Origin: Vicia villosa
Lineage: Eukaryota; Streptophyta; Magnoliopsida; Fabales; Fabaceae
Direction of reading: 5' to 3'
NCBI RefSeq assembly: GCF_029867415.1
Contig: NW_026705333.1
Coordinates: forward strand, 104,397 to 168,396
Length of the DNA stretch: 64,000 nucleotides
Numbering within the stretch: position 1 is the stretch's first letter; each line of letters opens with the position of its first letter. The translations under genes and the position numbers were made by a program. Positions 34,286 through 46,620 of this stretch are shown piece after piece. The notes beneath the pieces are model-generated. The model was not told the origin of the DNA, made no database searches, and worked only from the letters and a program-made list of their open reading frames with translations.

Positions 34286-37143
34286 CTAGCCTAGCTTAGA
34301 AGCTAAAAGGGCCAGAAGGGTTTTAATCTCAGTAGTGCTTTTTGTCTGCGTCTTCATGAAAGATCTGAACTCATTGTGAGTATCCTCATGCGTGTCCAAA
34401 CGAGAAGCAAGATCAGCTTGATTCTGTTGAAGAGCCTTCATGGTGTCTATCAAAACAGAAGGTCCAGCAGAAGAAGCATCAAAGCTATTGTCCTAGACAG
34501 TAGGATTCTCAGCAGCAACATCGACCATGAGAACATCAGCTTGATTTTCCTTAATAGGAGATTGCATAGCAGGATGATTCTCAGCGTCTTGAGTTTCAGC
34601 ATCAGCTTCTGCTTCAGAAGCATCTTCAACATATACAAGAGAAGGGATTTCAGCTTCTGAATTTTCAAGGGCCAGAAGAATGTCAGCCAAATTCTGAGGA
34701 GGTGTAGGAGCAACAGGTTCTAATGGATAGCTGGTGCTTTAGTAGATGGATTCTCCCTTAACCAGTTGGATATGAACTGAAAATCTCCAGTTAGAACATT
34801 GAGTTGAGGCTTCCACACAATCATTGCAAGAGGATGCACCTCTTCAAGCTCATCAGAAAATTCCTTCTCTTCAAGAGATCTCCAGCTCCTGATGGGAAAG
34901 AAATAGCTATCTTCAAAATCCCTTAGAAATCCACAAGGGCCATGAGCTTCTGCTTCACATTTCTTCTGAAGCTTCAGAAAGTCAGAATTGACCTCCCTTC
35001 TGAAAGCTCTCCAGAGACCTCTTGTAGCAACATAATCCGTCCTGGCATTATGTGCAACCTTCAAGGCTTCTAGTCCTATCTATACCTTTTGTTTCAGAAA
35101 TTCAAAACTTACACCAACAGATAGTTCAGGGTTAGGGGTTTTGAATTGGGTGGAAGAGGAATCTGGGTTCAAAATGAAGTAGGGTTCAGGTTCTCTATCA
35201 AGAGAAAGCAATGATTCTGCTTCATCCTCAGATTCCAAGTTAACAAAGGCAGGGTCAGGACGAGGTTTAGGGGTAAAGTTGCAGGCACTGAATAATTCTT
35301 ATAAAGAATCAGAATTTGGAGATTCTGATGCATTGGCATTGTTGGGAACAGGGGAGGTAACGGGTTCATAGTTTGAATGAGGAGGAGGTTGAGAGGTGGA
35401 GATATTTGAGAGTGGAGGAAAGAGGGTTTGAAGGGGTACAACATATAGGATTGGTTCAAAATCAGGGTGGTCATAAGCAAGATTGGTTTTGGGTGAAGGA
35501 GGAAGGGTGAGAACTTTGGTGGTTGGAGGTGATTTGGCTGGAGCTTTTTGTGGTTGTATTTCTGGGTTAGAGAGGGAAGGAACTTCTGTTGGTACAGTTT
35601 TAGAACTTACAAACGGTACAGAACCAGGTTCAGAAATAGACACACTTGAAGATTTCTTCTTGTGAGGCCTCTCAGAATCCTCTCCAATTGCCTTTCTCTT
35701 CTTCTGAATCACAACCTTCTTCCCTTCAGAGATTTCCTTCTTCTTTGCTTCTGCCTTATTTACCTCTTCATTCTTCTCCTTTTCTACTTCAACAACCTTC
35801 TTTTTCTTCTTCTTCTTATCTTTCTTTTTCTTCTTCTTCTCTACGTCGTTCTCATCATTATTCTTTTTCTTCTTCTTCTTTTCAACACCATCTTCTTTAT
35901 TCTTATTCTCCTTTTCAACAACAACTTCTTTCTTCTCTTCAGCAACTTTCTCTTCAATTCTCTTCTCCTCACCGATAGAAGGAAGATCAAGCTTTCTCTT
36001 AGTTCTTCTTCCTTGATGGGAAGCAACTTCTGGAAAGACTTCTACCACACCATCCTTGGTAGACGGAAGCTTCTGCTTGCTTGTCCCAATAGGAGCATCC
36101 ACAGAACCATCTTGTTTGAGAATATTAAGGTAATGAACCTTAATATCTGGTTGTTCATTGAGAAAGAATATCTCAAACTCAGCAAGAACCGGACCTCTTC
36201 TGTTTCTAACATTTGGGTCTGGTTTAGGAGCAGTACCAACAGCTTGAATAATACCCATTTTCCTCAAAGTATGAGCATTCAAAATACTCCCAATGATTGT
36301 GTAAGGATCTTTGACTATTCCAGCATTTTCCAACTCTTCAACCATCTTGGTTTGAACCAGAAGATTGGTGATGATCCTCCCAAAAGGAATAAGAGTTCTC
36401 TTCTTCTTCATTCAGTTCTCATCCCTAGAATCCTTTACAACATTACACATGTGATTGAAAATGATGTAAGGAACATCCACCTTCTTCTTTGTACCAAGGC
36501 AATACATGATGTATTGTTGGTCTTTGTTGATGAAGTTAGAAGTACTTGTTGACTTCCGGTGATAGAAACAGCCCAGAAGGATCTTGGTCCATATCTTGTA
36601 AATGTCCTTCAGATTCTTTACTTCAGTTGATTTCTTTCCATCAGTAAAGATTTCAGCATAGACTGCATCCCAATCTGTTCTTGGAGTTGCTTCAGTCTCT
36701 CCTTCAACATTCATCAAATCAAACAACATTCTCAATGTGTTTTCAGTGATGGAAAAGAATCTTCCATGAACAAACGAAACAATTGCTTTAGGGATAACAA
36801 AAGCATGAACCTATAACTCCTTCACTAGGTCTGGATAGACTGGTCCACAGAATTCAAGAAACAAAGACGACCATTTTTGAAATACCAAGTTGTCTTTGAT
36901 ATGAATTTGATGTTCTTCCAGATTATCAACATCCACCATCAGTTCACATATATCTTCCAACTGATCCCGAGGAATCGAGCAAGTGATCATAGGAATGAGT
37001 TCTTGTTCTTGTTCTTGTTGTTGTTGAGACGAAGAACCAGCATTTTGAGATGAAGAAGCAGCCATTGACACTTTACTGAGATTTCTGGGTTTCTTTTTAG
37101 GGTTTTGGAAGAGAGCAAAGAGATTACAGAAATGCATACACAA
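34286..37143 (-). pseudogene. env-like third ORF of copia element A, decayed
   Basis: Third ORF placed after pol in SIRE/Maximus elements, often called envelope-like; its function is unproven. Read right to left: N-terminal SIPRDQLEDICELMVDVDNLEEHQ, a conserved ILLGCFYHRKST and DQQYIMYCLGTKKKVD (36735-36412), then FGRIITNLLVQTKMVE and NRRGPVLAEFE (36411-35299), a long lysine/glutamate-rich low-complexity stretch (about 35990-35700; long runs of K), a Ser/Pro-rich region and a C-terminal part ending in SKLG with the stop at 34286-34288. Broken by stops or frameshifts near 36811, 36412, 35299, 35064, 34720 and 34493. The equivalent in element B is collinear. No clear signal peptide at the N-terminus. 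Confidence 0.8.
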
Positions 37144-37570
37144 GAGAGAGAATGAATGCGTGAAAAGAGAAAATGATGTGATGAGGGCGGTTTAAATAGA
37201 CACGGATTTGAAAAACAAATGCAATTAAATTCCGAGAATGCACAGTTATAGAATGCAGAGAATCAAATGCATTTAATGTTGAGTGACGTTAGGGAAAAAC
37301 GTGATATTTGAAATGATTTTCACAGTTACCTAGGGCGGCATCTCATCAACTGCACGCATGCTTGTCCAATTAGAGTGAACACGTGTTCATCTTCTGGAAT
37401 AGCTGGTGACAGCTGTTTTGCTTTAAAAGAGATTCTGAATCAACTTAGACATATGAAACGTTAGCAATAACTGAATCCGAATATCTAACTGATAAACAAT
37501 CAGAACTTCTTATGAGAAAATAAGACTTATCATTTCAAATCTAATCCATATGTGAGAACTTCTCATCCTT
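37144..37570 (-). other. Spacer between pol end and env-like ORF, element A
   Basis: Non-coding, AT-rich. Closely similar to 46290-46620 of element B (for example 'CACAGTTACCTAGGGCGGC' in both), which supports the collinearity of the two elements. Confidence 0.6.
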
Positions 37571-38123
37571 TCATTCTGGGCATAAATCCATACTGATATT
37601 CTTCCGAATGAACTTAAACCTATCTTCAGCAAGGGGATTTGTAAAGATATCAGCCCATTGGTGGTCTGTATCAACAAAGTTTAAAGATAGAACACCCTTC
37701 TGAACACAGTCCCTAATGAAATGATGTTTAATCTCAATATGTTTAGCTTTGGAATGTAAGATTGGATTCTTAGATAAACATATAGCAGAAGTATTATCAC
37801 AGAAGATAGGAATGTTACTCTCATATATCTGATAATCTTCTAGCTAACTCTTCATCTAGAGCATCTGTGTACTACATCCAGCAACAGCGTCATATTCTGC
37901 TTCTGTTGTAGAGAGGGAAATTGTAGCTTGCTTCTTGCTGTAATAGGAGACTAGGTGACTTCCACGAAATTGACAACTTCAAGAAGTACTTTTCCTTTCA
38001 ATTCTATCTCCAGCGTAATCAGCATCACAAAATCCTACTAAGTTGTATTCTTCAGATCCTATTTAGACTAAACCAACATTAGTAGTACCTTTCAGATACC
38101 TCAGTATTCTCTTAACAGCTGTT
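37571..38123 (-). pseudogene. Ty1/copia RNase H and C-terminal end of pol, element A
   Basis: On the minus strand: RILRYLKGTTNVG, NLVGFCDADYAGD, KKQATISLSTTEAEYDAVAG (RNase H), then IPIFCDNTSAICLSKNPILHSK, KHIEIKHHFIRDCV and DHQWADIFTNPL, ending ISMDLCPE with the stop at 37571. At least three in-frame stops. The upstream side is cut by the insertion of element B at 38124. Confidence 0.88.
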
Positions 38124-39192
38124 TGAAAGATAGAAAAACACTTAGAAAGGGGGGTTTGAATAAGTGTGACTTTAAAAACTCTTAAGATAAAAACAATTTG
38201 CATAATGATTTTTATCCTGGATCGTTGTTAACGAAACTACTCCAGTCCTCCCCCTTAGAGTAATTTACCTCACCTGAGGATTTAATCCACTAATCAACCT
38301 TGATTACAATGGTTTTCCACTTAGATACCTTCTAAGTCTTCTAGAGTATTCTGATCACACCTTGATCACTCTAGGAACCTTTTACAAATTAATGTAAACA
38401 AATTCTTACAAGAGTATTACAATGCTTCTTAATAAGCTATAATCACAACTGTGATATTTCTCTTAAGTTATAAGCTTAAATCTCACTAAGATATTACAAC
38501 AGTAATGTGAGGTTGAAGATGAAGTTTGAGAGCTTTTGAATTTGACAGCGTTTCTGTATTTTTGCGTAAGAGTTATGTATTCAGCTTCTCATCAGAACAT
38601 CTATTTATAGGCATTTTGAGAAGATGACCGTTGGGAGCATTTAATGCGTTGCTTGATCCGTACAACATTGCATTTAATGTTTCACTCTTTTGTCAACTAC
38701 CTCGAGCCTTGCTTTTCCTACTTTAACTGACTTTGCCTTTAATAGCTTCTAACGTTCCTTTTGTCAGTCAGCGTAGCCTACCATCTTGTACTTGCTTCTG
38801 ATCTGATCTTTGTAGATACAACGTTTGAATATCGTACTCTTTCAGCTTGGTGCAGAGTATCTTCTTGTCTTCTGACTTTGAAGTGCTTCTAGCGTGATAC
38901 CATAAGAACTTCAGTGCTTCTGCTTCTCAACTCAAGTTCTTCCGATGCTTCAATAGACCATGTTCTGATTCTGCTTGACCATCTTCTGATGTCTTGCGAG
39001 AGCATGTTCTGATGTTGCATACTTTTAACCTTCTGAGTCAGTGCTTCTTGCGCTGAATTGTGCATACTCATCATATATTTCCTGAAATGGAAAATGCATA
39101 GGATTAGAGTACCACATTGCCTTATACAAAATTCATATACATTGTTATCATCAAAACTAAGAATATTGATCAGAACAATTCTTGTTCTAACA
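38124..39192 (-). repeat. 3' LTR of copia element B
   Basis: 1069 bp, minus-strand start TGTTAGAACAAGAATTG and end CTATCTTTCA. Homologous to the LTRs at 29780 and 54478. The polypurine tract adjoins on the right (39193-39206). Confidence 0.88.
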
Positions 39193-40190
39193 ATCTCCCC
39201 CTTTTTGATAATTACAAAAACATATATAATTGATATGAATTTGCAATCAGAAAATCAGATGACCAAAGACAATTACACAGTTATAGCATAAGCATATAAA
39301 CATAGTGTGTGAATATGTCTCCCCATGAGATTAACAATCTCCCCCTGAAATAAATACTGGAAGAATTTATAAATAAAAGACTTCCCTGAGTATTTTCCAT
39401 TTCAGTCGAGACGTTCACATTTGCCCAGAACTTCAGAACATTCAGAGCTTCTGCTTCTTGCTTCCACAGGACAACTTCAGAGCTTTGAATTTCTTCTTGA
39501 ATCATAGCATGCTTGATTGTATCAGAACATTCTTGAATGTACCTGAGCCTCATCAGAGCATCTTTCCATCCTGAAATGTTTCAGAACAAACTAGACGACA
39601 AAAGTCAGAGCATGAATGAATCAGAACATTCTTTTAAGAAAGAACATGTATCAAAGCAATGCTAGAAAAACTATCAGAGCAAACTTTGATAAGTTCTTAA
39701 AAAGAATGTGTATCAGAACATATGAGGGATAAGAATGTGTTAGAGCATATTCTTCCACGAGAATATCAGAACATTCTTCCTTCTTGCTTCTGATCTTGAA
39801 GCTTCACAGCACTAAGCTTGCTTCAAATTCCAAGAACATGTTTCTTTATAGAATTGCTTTTCCCCATGTATTTGCTTCTCATGTTGAGCTTTTTCAGAAT
39901 ATCTTCAATCCTGCAAAAAATCTCAGAGACATAGAACTTGCAAATATTGTTAGGAATGTTGAGACTTACTCCCAGCAACTGATATAGTAAACCAAATCAA
40001 TTATCATGTTTCTCCCCTTTTTGTCATAACATCAAAAAGCATATAAAAGATTCAGATGAAAAACAAACAATATGAGAGAAGAAGATAATATTTCATTGAT
40101 TCAACAAAATATCAGAAGATACAAAGATAGAAGCAGATGCAAGAAACAGATGCAAGAAACAAGAAAACAACTAAGACCAAGGGACTACGA
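39193..40190 (-). other. 3' spacer and polypurine tract of element B
   Basis: The first 14 bases complement AAAAAGGGGGAGAT. The rest is non-coding, rich in 'TCAGAACAT' and 'CAGAGCAT' words, and matches 30931-31051 and 33584-34285 of element A. No gene. Confidence 0.7.
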
Positions 40191-40390
40191 CTAGCCTAGC
40201 TTAGAAACTATTTTGGCCAGAAGGTTTTGAATTTCAGAAGTGCTTGCAGACTGCGTCTTCATGAATGAGCGAAACTCATTGTGAGTATCTTCATGCTTAT
40301 CCAAACGAGAAGCAAGATCAACTTGATTCTTTTGAAGAGCCTTCATGGCATTCACCAGAACAGAAGGTTCATCAGAAGAAGCTTCCCAGT

Positions 40391-43300
40391 TGTAGCGGTA
40401 AAAATGTGACTCGAGCGTAATCGCGCGCTCGAAGTACAACAGAGTCGCCACCGAACTTTACTTATTCCAAAGGGAAAGGGAAAATATCGATAAAACCCAC
40501 GAAAAAAGAAAGAACGGATAAGATGGTCATCGCAACCAAATTTAGGTTCGGGAGTCGGTTAAGCAAGGGGAAGGTATTAGCACCCCTCACCTCCATCGTA
40601 CTCGATGGGACCCATTTAGTTATTCTTGTGATCGATTGTTAGCTTAATATCTACTTGCATTATTCATTAGGTTGGAAAGAAGGAAGAAACAAAATAAGAT
40701 TTTTTATTATTGTGCTCGCCAAGACATTTGTATCTTGTGCCTACGTATTCCCTGGTGCAATGGGAAAGTCAGAGCAATCGTAGTTCGGGGTAAAACTACG
40801 AATTTGTTGATTGATTTTAGCGAGAGGTACTCGATCGCATTCAAACAACACTATGCGCACATGGATAGGAAATTGTTTGCATCACTACAAGAATGGATAA
40901 CTAAATCAAGAGTGAGACGAGATTTTGGCCATCATCGCATTCGAGTGGAAAACATTCAATCGTCGCATGTGGAGGTATAATTGCATTTGAATTTGACTAA
41001 GTGTCTCGTTTATAAAAAAGGTTTTAAAGTTAAAAGGTGTGAATAAATTTAAAGTTTGTTTGTAAAGAGAAATCAAACATTTAAACAAAGGCTTAACGAC
41101 CATCGCCTAAATGCTTGAAAGAGAAAATTGTACAAGTACGTACAACCCCCTCGTAGGTGATGAAAATGATTCGCATTAGGACGAGAGAAAGATATGATTT
41201 GAAGAGTTGAAAGACATTTAATTGGATCCAAGTATTTAAACAAAAGCTTAACGGCCATCGCTTAAGATATTTGAAAGAGCGTTAGCTAATCGAGTTTTAG
41301 GAAGTCTTTAATGGAGTCTATGCATTCAAACAGTGGCTTAACGGCCATCGCCTAAACGCTTAAAGAACAACTTGTACAAGTACGTACAAACCCTTCTTCA
41401 TTATCCATTATAGACTAAATTTGATTTGATTAAAAGAAAAGCGTTTTTGTAAAAGAGAGTGAGTTGAATCGATTTTTAAGAAGTCTTTAATGGAGTTTAA
41501 ACATCCAAACAAAGGCTTAACGACCATCGCCTAAATGCTTAAAGAACAACTTGTACAAGTACGTACAAACCCTTCTTTCCATTATAGATAAAATGATTTG
41601 ATTAGAAAAAAGGTTTTTTTGTAAAAAAAGTGAACTAAATCGAATTTTATGGAGCGTTTAATGGAATCCAAGTATTCGAATAAAAGCTTAACGGCCATCA
41701 CCCAAATACTTTTAGGACAACTCGTACAAGTACGTACGAACCCTCCTCAATTCATCCATTAAAACTCAAAACCCGATTCGATTAAAAAAGCTATTTTTGT
41801 CATTTTTAAAAGAAATTCTAAACATACATCTAAATAAGATATTTGTGGTATTTTAATAAATCTAGTAAATAAAAATAAATGAATAAATAAAACATTTTTA
41901 ATGATGTTTTAGGAAAAGAAATCTAAGTTTTAATTTAAAAAAAAAGAAGAAATACTTATCATTTTGTTTATATAAAAAAAAGTGAAGAGATATTAACTTA
42001 TAGAATAAAAAAAATAAATAAAAATTCTCAATCTGATCTCAAATCAAACCATAAAAATAGTAGAACAAGCAACGCACATAGTAAGCAGCATCGTTCAAGA
42101 TTCAAGTAATAATCCCCACCCCCAATAAACCAATACCCCATTTCATTAAGATCCGACAGAGATTCAGAAGATACAAAAATTAATCGATTAACAACAAATA
42201 ACGAAAGGGAAAAGCGAAGGAACACCAGGTACATTTGGATTCGGTCTCCTCTTCTACTTCCGCGTTTGCCTTCTTCTTCTTCCGATGTGTTGCTTTGTGC
42301 TGTGTGTTTGTATTGTGTTGGTTGTGATGAGAGTTGTTGTTTTGTTGGGTTTAGGTTGATTTCAAAAGGTTGTAGTTGAAGTGAAGCTTGAGTTGAGTGA
42401 TTCGGGTGGGTTATGGTGAGGATATATTGTGTTGCGGTTTTGATTGGGATATGTTGAAGGTGAGTGAAGTTGATGGAGTGATTATAAGTGAGTGTGGGAG
42501 TGTATGTTACGGTTTTGAGAAGAGAGGGAGGTTTAAAAAATTTGGATGAAGGTTCAGTGTGAGTGTGTCGGTTGAATGTATGAGTAAGGTATGGTTTATT
42601 GAGTTTGTATTGATGAAGAGGCTGCTGTGGATGTGAGCAGAGCTGCACAAGTGTGATATGATGATTGTTGGTTGTTTATGAGTTGAAGGTTAGTGAAGGA
42701 AGCTAAGGTGTGAGGTTATGAAGATAGAACTTGGCAGAGTTTTTTTGGATCTCTTCTGTAGGTTGAGAGTGAAAAGAGATTTGAGGGTTGTTTCGTTAGT
42801 GTTTGAGGTCATCTGTTGTGAATTTCGTGGCTGCCTCTGTATTTTTTGTGGCCGTCCTTGATGAATGAAAGGTGAGAGGTTTAAATAGGGAGGTGATTAG
42901 GGTTTGGATGATAATTTGAGATGTAAATTGGGGGGAAAATTGAGAGAGGATTTGAACATATTGGTGATACTGATTCGTTGCTTTTCTTGTGTGCAGGTTT
43001 GTTTAACCAATTTTGTGAAAACTTTGGACCATTGTGGACTGGTTTTGGAGCAGGAAGGTGCAGGGTCAGCAGGCAAGGTGGTGTAGCAGAGTGCAGAGCA
43101 GGAGATAGCCGACAAACTGTAGGCATGGGATGAAGAGTCCTCTTTTTTTTGTCTTGTCTATTGTAAAAAAAAAAGTAAAATGGGCTTTCACACTTGTAAA
43201 TTGGGTCTTGTATTGACAACAACTTAAACTATTTGTATAACAAAAAATATTTTCAACTAAAAACAAAAAATAACATTAATTCTAATTAAAAGATAAAAAA

Positions 43301-43625
43301 ATAAAAATAAAATAAGACTAGAAATTATGACACAAAATTTTATATATATGCATTTCTTGAACTTCAGTAGAAAAACCAAATTAATCGGAAATTATTATAA
43401 AGAAGCAAAAATTAAATAAAATATAAACATTATTCACAATGATTATAAAAGAGAAAAAGAAAAATCAATTTTAACTATTAATTCAATAAAAAAACGCTAG
43501 AAGAAAAACAACCGTAAAAAGTCGGAAAATAGTGACATGCTTAACAAGCTAACCCGACTTAATAAATGATGCAGATGGATAGTGAAATGGTTAAAAAAAA
43601 CTAGGTCAAAAATTGGGGTACGACA
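40391..43625 (-). mobile_element. Solo Ogre/Tat-like LTR inside the env-like ORF
   Basis: 3235 bp. On the minus strand it starts TGTCGTACCCCAATTTTTG and ends CCGCTACA. Flanks CCAGT (40386-40390) and CCAGC (43626-43630) are a target duplication with one change. Removing it restores the frame of the env-like ORF, confirming a clean insertion. It shares the conserved LTR end block with 17974 and 59237. Contains a subrepeat array and no gene; the ORF at 42028-42648 is low-complexity and not conserved. Confidence 0.9.
41084..41750. repeat. LTR-internal subrepeats with a palindromic core
   Basis: Five copies of a block 'GCTTAACGRCCATCGCCTAA' with starts near 41084, 41241, 41331, 41511 and 41690. 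The last three are spaced about 180 bases. Four copies carry the downstream core TGTACAAGTACGTAC, in which TTGTAC pairs with GTACAA around 6 bases. Confidence 0.85.
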
Positions 43626-46620
43626 CCAGCTATCATCCAAAGGAATAACATGCTCAACAGCAGCATCTATCATGAGATCATCATCTTGATTTTCCTGAAC
43701 AAGAAGTTTCTCAGCAGGATGATTCTCAGCACTATGCTTCTCAGCATCAGCTTCTGACATAGAAGGATCTTCAACATATTCTGCAGCAGGGATATTAGAA
43801 TCTTCATTCTCAATAGCTTGAAGAATCTCAGCCAAATTCTTTGGAGGTGTAGGAGCAGCAACTTCTGAAGAATATTCAACAGCAGGATATACCATATCTG
43901 GTGCTTTCTCTGAGGGATTCTCCCTTAGCCAGTTGAATAAAGACTGAAAGTCTCCAGTCAGAACAGAATAGTGAGGCTTCCACACAACCATAGCAAGACA
44001 AGGCACTTGGTCAGACACATCTTCTACAAGCTCATCAACGAATTCTTTTTCTTCAAAACAATACCTGCCCCTGAGATGACTGACCTAGAATTCTTCATAG
44101 GATCTTAGAAATCCAAGATGACCTGGAGCTTCTGCTTCACACGCCTTTTGAAGCTTCAGAAACTCAGAGTTCAACTTCCTTCTGAAGATCCTCTAGAGAT
44201 TTTTCAATTCAGAATCTGGGTTCAAAAAGAAGTAGGGTTGAGGTTCTCTATCAAGAGTGAGAGATGATTCTACTTCTTCTGAATCAGCGTCTAACACAAC
44301 AAGCTCAGGTTCAGGACGGGGTTTAGGAATGAAGTTGCAATCACAAAACAATCGTGCTAAAGAACCAGTACTTTTAGATTCTGATTCAGGAGAATTATTT
44401 GTAACTGGGTTAGCAATGGGGGAATGGTTTGTATGAGGATGTTGAGAAATGGAGATATTTGTTTGAGGGGGAAAGAGAGTTTGAATGGGTTGAATATCAA
44501 GGACAAGTGTATCAAAGGGTTGGTCAGAAACAGCATTGGTTATGGGTGAAGAAGGAGGGGTGAGAACTTTGATGGGTGAAGGTGATCTGGTGGAGGCTAT
44601 TTCTGGTTGAATATCTGGTTGAGGGGGTTGAGGAACTTCTGTTGGTACAAATTGTGAATTTAAAACAGAAACAGAGTTAGGTTCAGAAACATGAATACCT
44701 GAAGAGCTCTTCTTCTGGGGCCTCTCAGAATCATCTTCCATAGCCTTTCGCTTCTTCTTCTCATAAACAGATTTTACCTTTTCCAGAGCAATTTCTCTCT
44801 TTCTGGCAGCTTCCTTCTTTTCTTCTTCCTTATTCACTTCTTCTTGAATCACTTATTCTTCTGACTTCTTTTCAACTTGAACAGTTTTCTTTTTCTTCTT
44901 ATTTTTCTTCTTCTTCTTCTTCTTCTTCTTCTTTTCTACGTCCTTCTCATCATTTTTCTCATCAGCTTCTTTCTTTTCTTTCTTGGACTTCTTCTTTTTC
45001 TTCTTTTTCTCAACAGCTTCTTGTTCTACATTCTCATTCTCAACTACAACATTTTCATCAATTTCTGCAACATCTTCTTCTTGATTATCCTTCTCCTCAT
45101 TGACAGAAGGAAGTTCACGCTTGCGCTTTGTTCTTCTTTCCTGAAGATAAGCAGCTTCTGGGACAACTTCTTGAACAACTTCTGATACTCCAGCGATGGA
45201 AGTATAAGGCCTCTGACGACTTACTCCAGTAGGAGCATCAATAACACTACCCTTCTTGAGGACATTACGATAATTAACCTCAACTTCTGATAGTTCTTTT
45301 CTGAAAAACATTTCAAACTCAGCTAGAACAGGGCCTCTTCTGTTTCTAACTCCTGGAATAGGTTGAGGAGAATGTTCAACAACTCGAATAAGATTCATCT
45401 TTCTCAAGGTGTTAGCATTCAAGATGCTTCTAGTGACAGTGACAAGATCCTTGATGACACCATCAGATTCCAAATTTTCAACCATCTTGGTTTGAACCAG
45501 AAGATTGGTAATGATTCTTCCAAAAGAAATAACATTGACTTTCTTAGTTCTGTTCTCATCTTTAGTATCTCTTACAGCATTCCACATATGATTGAAAATG
45601 ATGTAAGGAGCATCAACCTTCTTCTGAGTACCAATACAATACATGATGTATTGTTGGTCTTTGTTTATGAAGTTTAGTGATCAGGTTGATTTTCTGTGAT
45701 AGAAACATCCTAGAAGAATCTTTGTCCACACTTTGAAAATTTCCTTCAAATCCTTGACATTCTTGGTTTTCGTCACATCTGGGTATAATTCAGCAAGAAC
45801 ATCTGCCCAGTTTGCTCTACGAGAAAGTTCAAAAGCACCAACAGGCTCTTTCAAATCAAACAATATTCTCAAGGTATCTTCAGTGATAGCAAAGAATCTT
45901 CCATGAACAAAAGATACAATTTCTTTAGGAATGACGAAAGCATAAGCCCAGAACTCTTTTACCAAGTCAGGATAGACTGGTCCACAGAACTCACGAAACA
46001 ACGATGACCATTCTTGAAAGACCATATTATCTCTGACATGAAACTCATGTTCTTCAAGATTATCAACGTCAACCATCAACTCACAAATTACTTCTAAATT
46101 TTCCCGAGGAATCGAACACGTGACTGGTGGAAAGAATAGTTGTTCTTCTTCTTGTTGATGTTGTTGAGGAGGAGATGAAGAATCAGCAATATGTGATGAA
46201 GAAGCAGCCATTTTCACACAACTGAGATTTCTAGGTTTCTTTCTTTTAGGGTAAGAAAATAGGGCAAAAAGGTTGCAGAAGTGCATAAACAGGAGAGAGA
46301 AAGAATGCGTAGTAAATATAATGATATGATGAGGGGAGTTTATATAGAGACGGATTTGAAAAAGAATGCAATGAAATTATGAGAATGAACAGTTATAGAA
46401 TCAAGTCAAATCAAATGCATTTAATGATGAATGACGTTAGGTGGGATAACGTGAAATTTGAAATGATTTGCACAGTTACCTAGGGCGGCGTCTCATTAGT
46501 TGCACGCATGCTTGTCCAAATAGAGTGAACACGTGTTCAACTTCTGGAAAAGTTGGTGACAGCTGTTTTGCTTTAACGTTGATTCTGAAAGAGTTAGAAC
46601 TTCTCATCTTCTCATTTTGA

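Larger units (their letters stand above)
29780..38123 (-). mobile_element. SIRE/Maximus-like Ty1/copia element A, 3' half
   Basis: Minus-strand element reading right to left: RNase H end of pol (38123-37571), spacer, env-like third ORF (37143-34286), 3' spacer, polypurine tract (30930-30917) and 3' LTR (30916-29780). A solo Ogre-like LTR sits in the 3' spacer at 31052-33578. At 38123 the element is interrupted inside RNase H by element B, and its 5' half is not found in the window. Assignment rests on the LTR start (TGTTAAAACAAGATTTGTTC), the C-rich polypurine complement and the env-like ORF. Confidence 0.85.
40191..46286 (-). pseudogene. env-like third ORF of copia element B, split by a solo LTR
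   Basis: Counterpart of 34286-37143. N-terminal segment 46286-45681 (SIPRENLEVICELMVDVDNLEEHE, FCGPVYPDLVKEFWAYAFVIPKEIVSFVHGRFF split across conserved blocks), then 45644-44853 (YCIGTQKKVDAPYIIFNHM, FGRIITNLLVQTKMVE, long KKKK runs), 44852-44193 (Pro/Ser-rich), 44018-43626, and after the inserted LTR (40391-43625) the C-terminal 40390-40191 ending LLAKIVSKLG. Apart from the insertion it has only a few breaks: near 45665, 44853 (stop), 44193 and the region 44020-44190. The lysine-rich part is coded by a TTC/CTT-rich stretch. Role in the element is unknown; 'envelope-like' is a family label. Confidence 0.8.

Noticed and set aside
35646..36552. Long plus-strand ORFs rich in Leu/Phe/Ser (such as 35662-36552), possible membrane protein
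   Set aside because: Antisense shadow of the lysine-rich env-like ORF; TTC/CTT-rich codons give Leu/Phe/Ser runs in other frames.
41084..41750. Regularly spaced repeats considered as a CRISPR-like array
   Set aside because: Plant nuclear retrotransposon context, irregular spacing (90 to 180), diverged copies and no cas genes.
42028..42648. 206-residue minus-strand ORF
   Set aside because: Lies wholly within the solo LTR, Thr/His/Gln-rich without family features.
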